The translations under genes were made by a program, and so were the position numbers. A stretch of DNA of 64,000 nucleotides from Sipunculus nudus (taxonomy: Eukaryota; Annelida; Sipuncula; Golfingiida; Sipunculidae): contig CM049307.1 in the NCBI GenBank assembly GCA_026874595.1, positions 7,091,579 through 7,155,578 of the forward strand, in the 5' to 3' direction. This document shows, one piece after another, positions 62,706 through 64,000 of the stretch (its first letter is position 1; each line of letters begins with the position of its first letter). The notes below the pieces were generated by a model. That model was given only the letters and a program-made list of their open reading frames with translations. It was not told the origin of the DNA and made no database searches.

Positions 62706-64000
62706 TTTCCTGTAAGTACTGTGGATTTAATTTTCACAGTATGTTTTTGTTAGCATTTTGTCTGTTAACACCAAAAATTTGAAACCAGTTGATCAAAAAC
62801 TGTAGATTTTATTCAAGTTTTCAAGCACCATGTCACATCAAGTTTACATCAAGCTAGTGTTATGCAGTTTGCTAGAGCTCAGCTCTAAGTTCCTTAAATT
62901 TAGCATACAGTTAGATGTCTCCAAAATCCCCTACCATGCCAAGAATTTTATCACTTGGACTTAATTCCTTTGAAATATTAATGAAAAACTTCATTTTTCC
63001 ATTAAAAACCCATTGTTACACTGTAAGACTGCCTAATATCTAAACCACTGATCTGACTTTGATCATATATAATATACATATTTTTCTATACATTCGTTAT
63101 GCACATGCCAGAAATGATGTCAGTATTGCTTAATTGTTTTAAGTTATGGGCCCAAACATAATGCACATTTTAAAAAATCAAGAAATATATTTACTCCCTT
63201 AACAAGAGGATTGCTGAAGCTAGAGATTTTTTGTCAGGGATGTAACATTATTTAATCAAGATTCAATTGAATACCAAAAATTAGTTCTGAATTTTTCAAA
63301 TTTTATAAGTTATTAGTATAAATATAAAATTAGTACCTTAAATTTTGCCCAACTTTGACCATGGCAAGTTTGTTTCCTGAGAGCACTGTTGATATAATTT
63401 TCATATCATGCACACATTAGGATTTCATCTTTGTAGTTTAGAAAGCTGGAAGAAATTGGCCAAATATTGTAGCTTTTATTAATGTTTATATGAGACCATG
63501 TCAGACCCAGGCTTAATCCAGCCCCTCTTCAGTCACCTGTATGTTGACCTTGTTGACCTTTCATCAGGTTATGCATGCTTGAGGGAAGCATACACTGGGG
63601 CAGCCAGGCAGCTAATGCCCAGCCACAGTTGATCCAGGTGTCTAACCCAACTCATCTAGTAGTTGTTTTGTAAAACAACATAACAATAAACAATAAATTA
63701 ATAATTTTGTATTTTTATTTTATAACAAATTAAAGAAAAATTAATAGAAAAGGAATTTGTTAGTTGATGAGTAACAGAAAATTAACTTTCTGATGATGTA
63801 GGTCCATATCTGATAATTACTGATGATGTAAGAATCTTGTATGGATATAGAATGTCAATGTCAATGTTATTCCAAATAACACCATGCAGTCACCTATGAT
63901 ATTTTTCAGTGAAATTTTAATGATAAAAAATAAATCATATTATTCATTACTAATCATTAGGGATCATATGAAGGAAATTAATGATAATTAAAGATGCAGT

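Larger units (their letters stand above)
58724..64000 (+). mobile_element. Helentron-like element, family B long subtype (copy B4), interrupted and cut by window end
   Basis: The family B hairpin starts at 58724 after CACGTTTTT. The body (58724-59312) matches B2, breaks at CATGGCACGTTTTTT, and resumes at about 62706 with TTTCCTGTAAGTACTGTGG, exactly the B2 continuation. The interruption is copy B5. The B2-like sequence then runs to the window end, including the CTGGGGCAGCCAGGCAGCT stretch near 63595. Its 3' palindrome is not reached. Confidence 0.7.

Overview
This is eukaryotic, intron-rich, repeat-rich DNA. Its genes are split into short exons with GT..AG borders, and most of the window is interspersed and tandem repeat. 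The repeat families (elements opening with hairpins such as TATGCCCCCGCC... or AGCTCAGCTGACTG..., and a small LTR element resembling the bivalve Steamer/Mag lineage) suggest a mollusc, probably a bivalve. That is inference from recognition, not a database result.

Two protein genes can be supported, both on the + strand. The first (10616-17960, four exons, 464 codons, complete) encodes a major-facilitator-type membrane protein that I identify as the MFSD13A/TMEM180 family. A TATA box and a candidate noncoding first exon lie upstream, and AATAAA signals follow the stop. The second (ten phase-consistent exons from 40748 to 53726, open at the 3' end) encodes the N-terminal ~470 residues of a charged, low-complexity protein that most resembles KATNIP (katanin-interacting protein, KIAA0556). 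Two further small 5' exons (30502-30511 and 39766-39821) are proposed because their phases fit.

Region by region: 1-9.9 kb has no recognisable gene but holds a TA-flanked MITE (3.7-4.7 kb) and a 42-bp minisatellite (7.0-7.6 kb). 10-18 kb is the MFSD13A-like gene; its large third intron carries a 57-bp minisatellite and one Helentron-like element nested inside another. 18-30 kb is intergenic: a candidate promoter at 20.7 kb, several minisatellites, a third Helentron-like family, the remains of a minus-strand Ty3/gypsy element (pol fragment plus LTR), and a solo LTR with a 5-bp target duplication. 30-54 kb is the KATNIP-like gene; its introns carry a gutted Steamer-like LTR element, MITEs, Helentron-like elements and two tandem arrays full of splice-site motifs. 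54.1-58.2 kb is a 35-bp satellite with a 1308-bp higher-order period. 58.7-64 kb is a three-level nest of Helentron-like elements.

The most notable observations are: (i) a 57-bp minisatellite that seems to have grown out of a real exon-intron junction, leaving roughly 30 copies of its 5' splice site in the intron, followed by a second array carrying both acceptor-like and donor-like motifs; (ii) three repeat families sharing one architecture (5' hairpin, asymmetric terminal inverted repeats, 3' palindrome, CTAG/CTTG end next to T, internal tandem repeats), consistent with non-autonomous Helentrons (HINEs) inserting into T tracts; and (iii) the 13-bp slip that defines the satellite's higher-order period.
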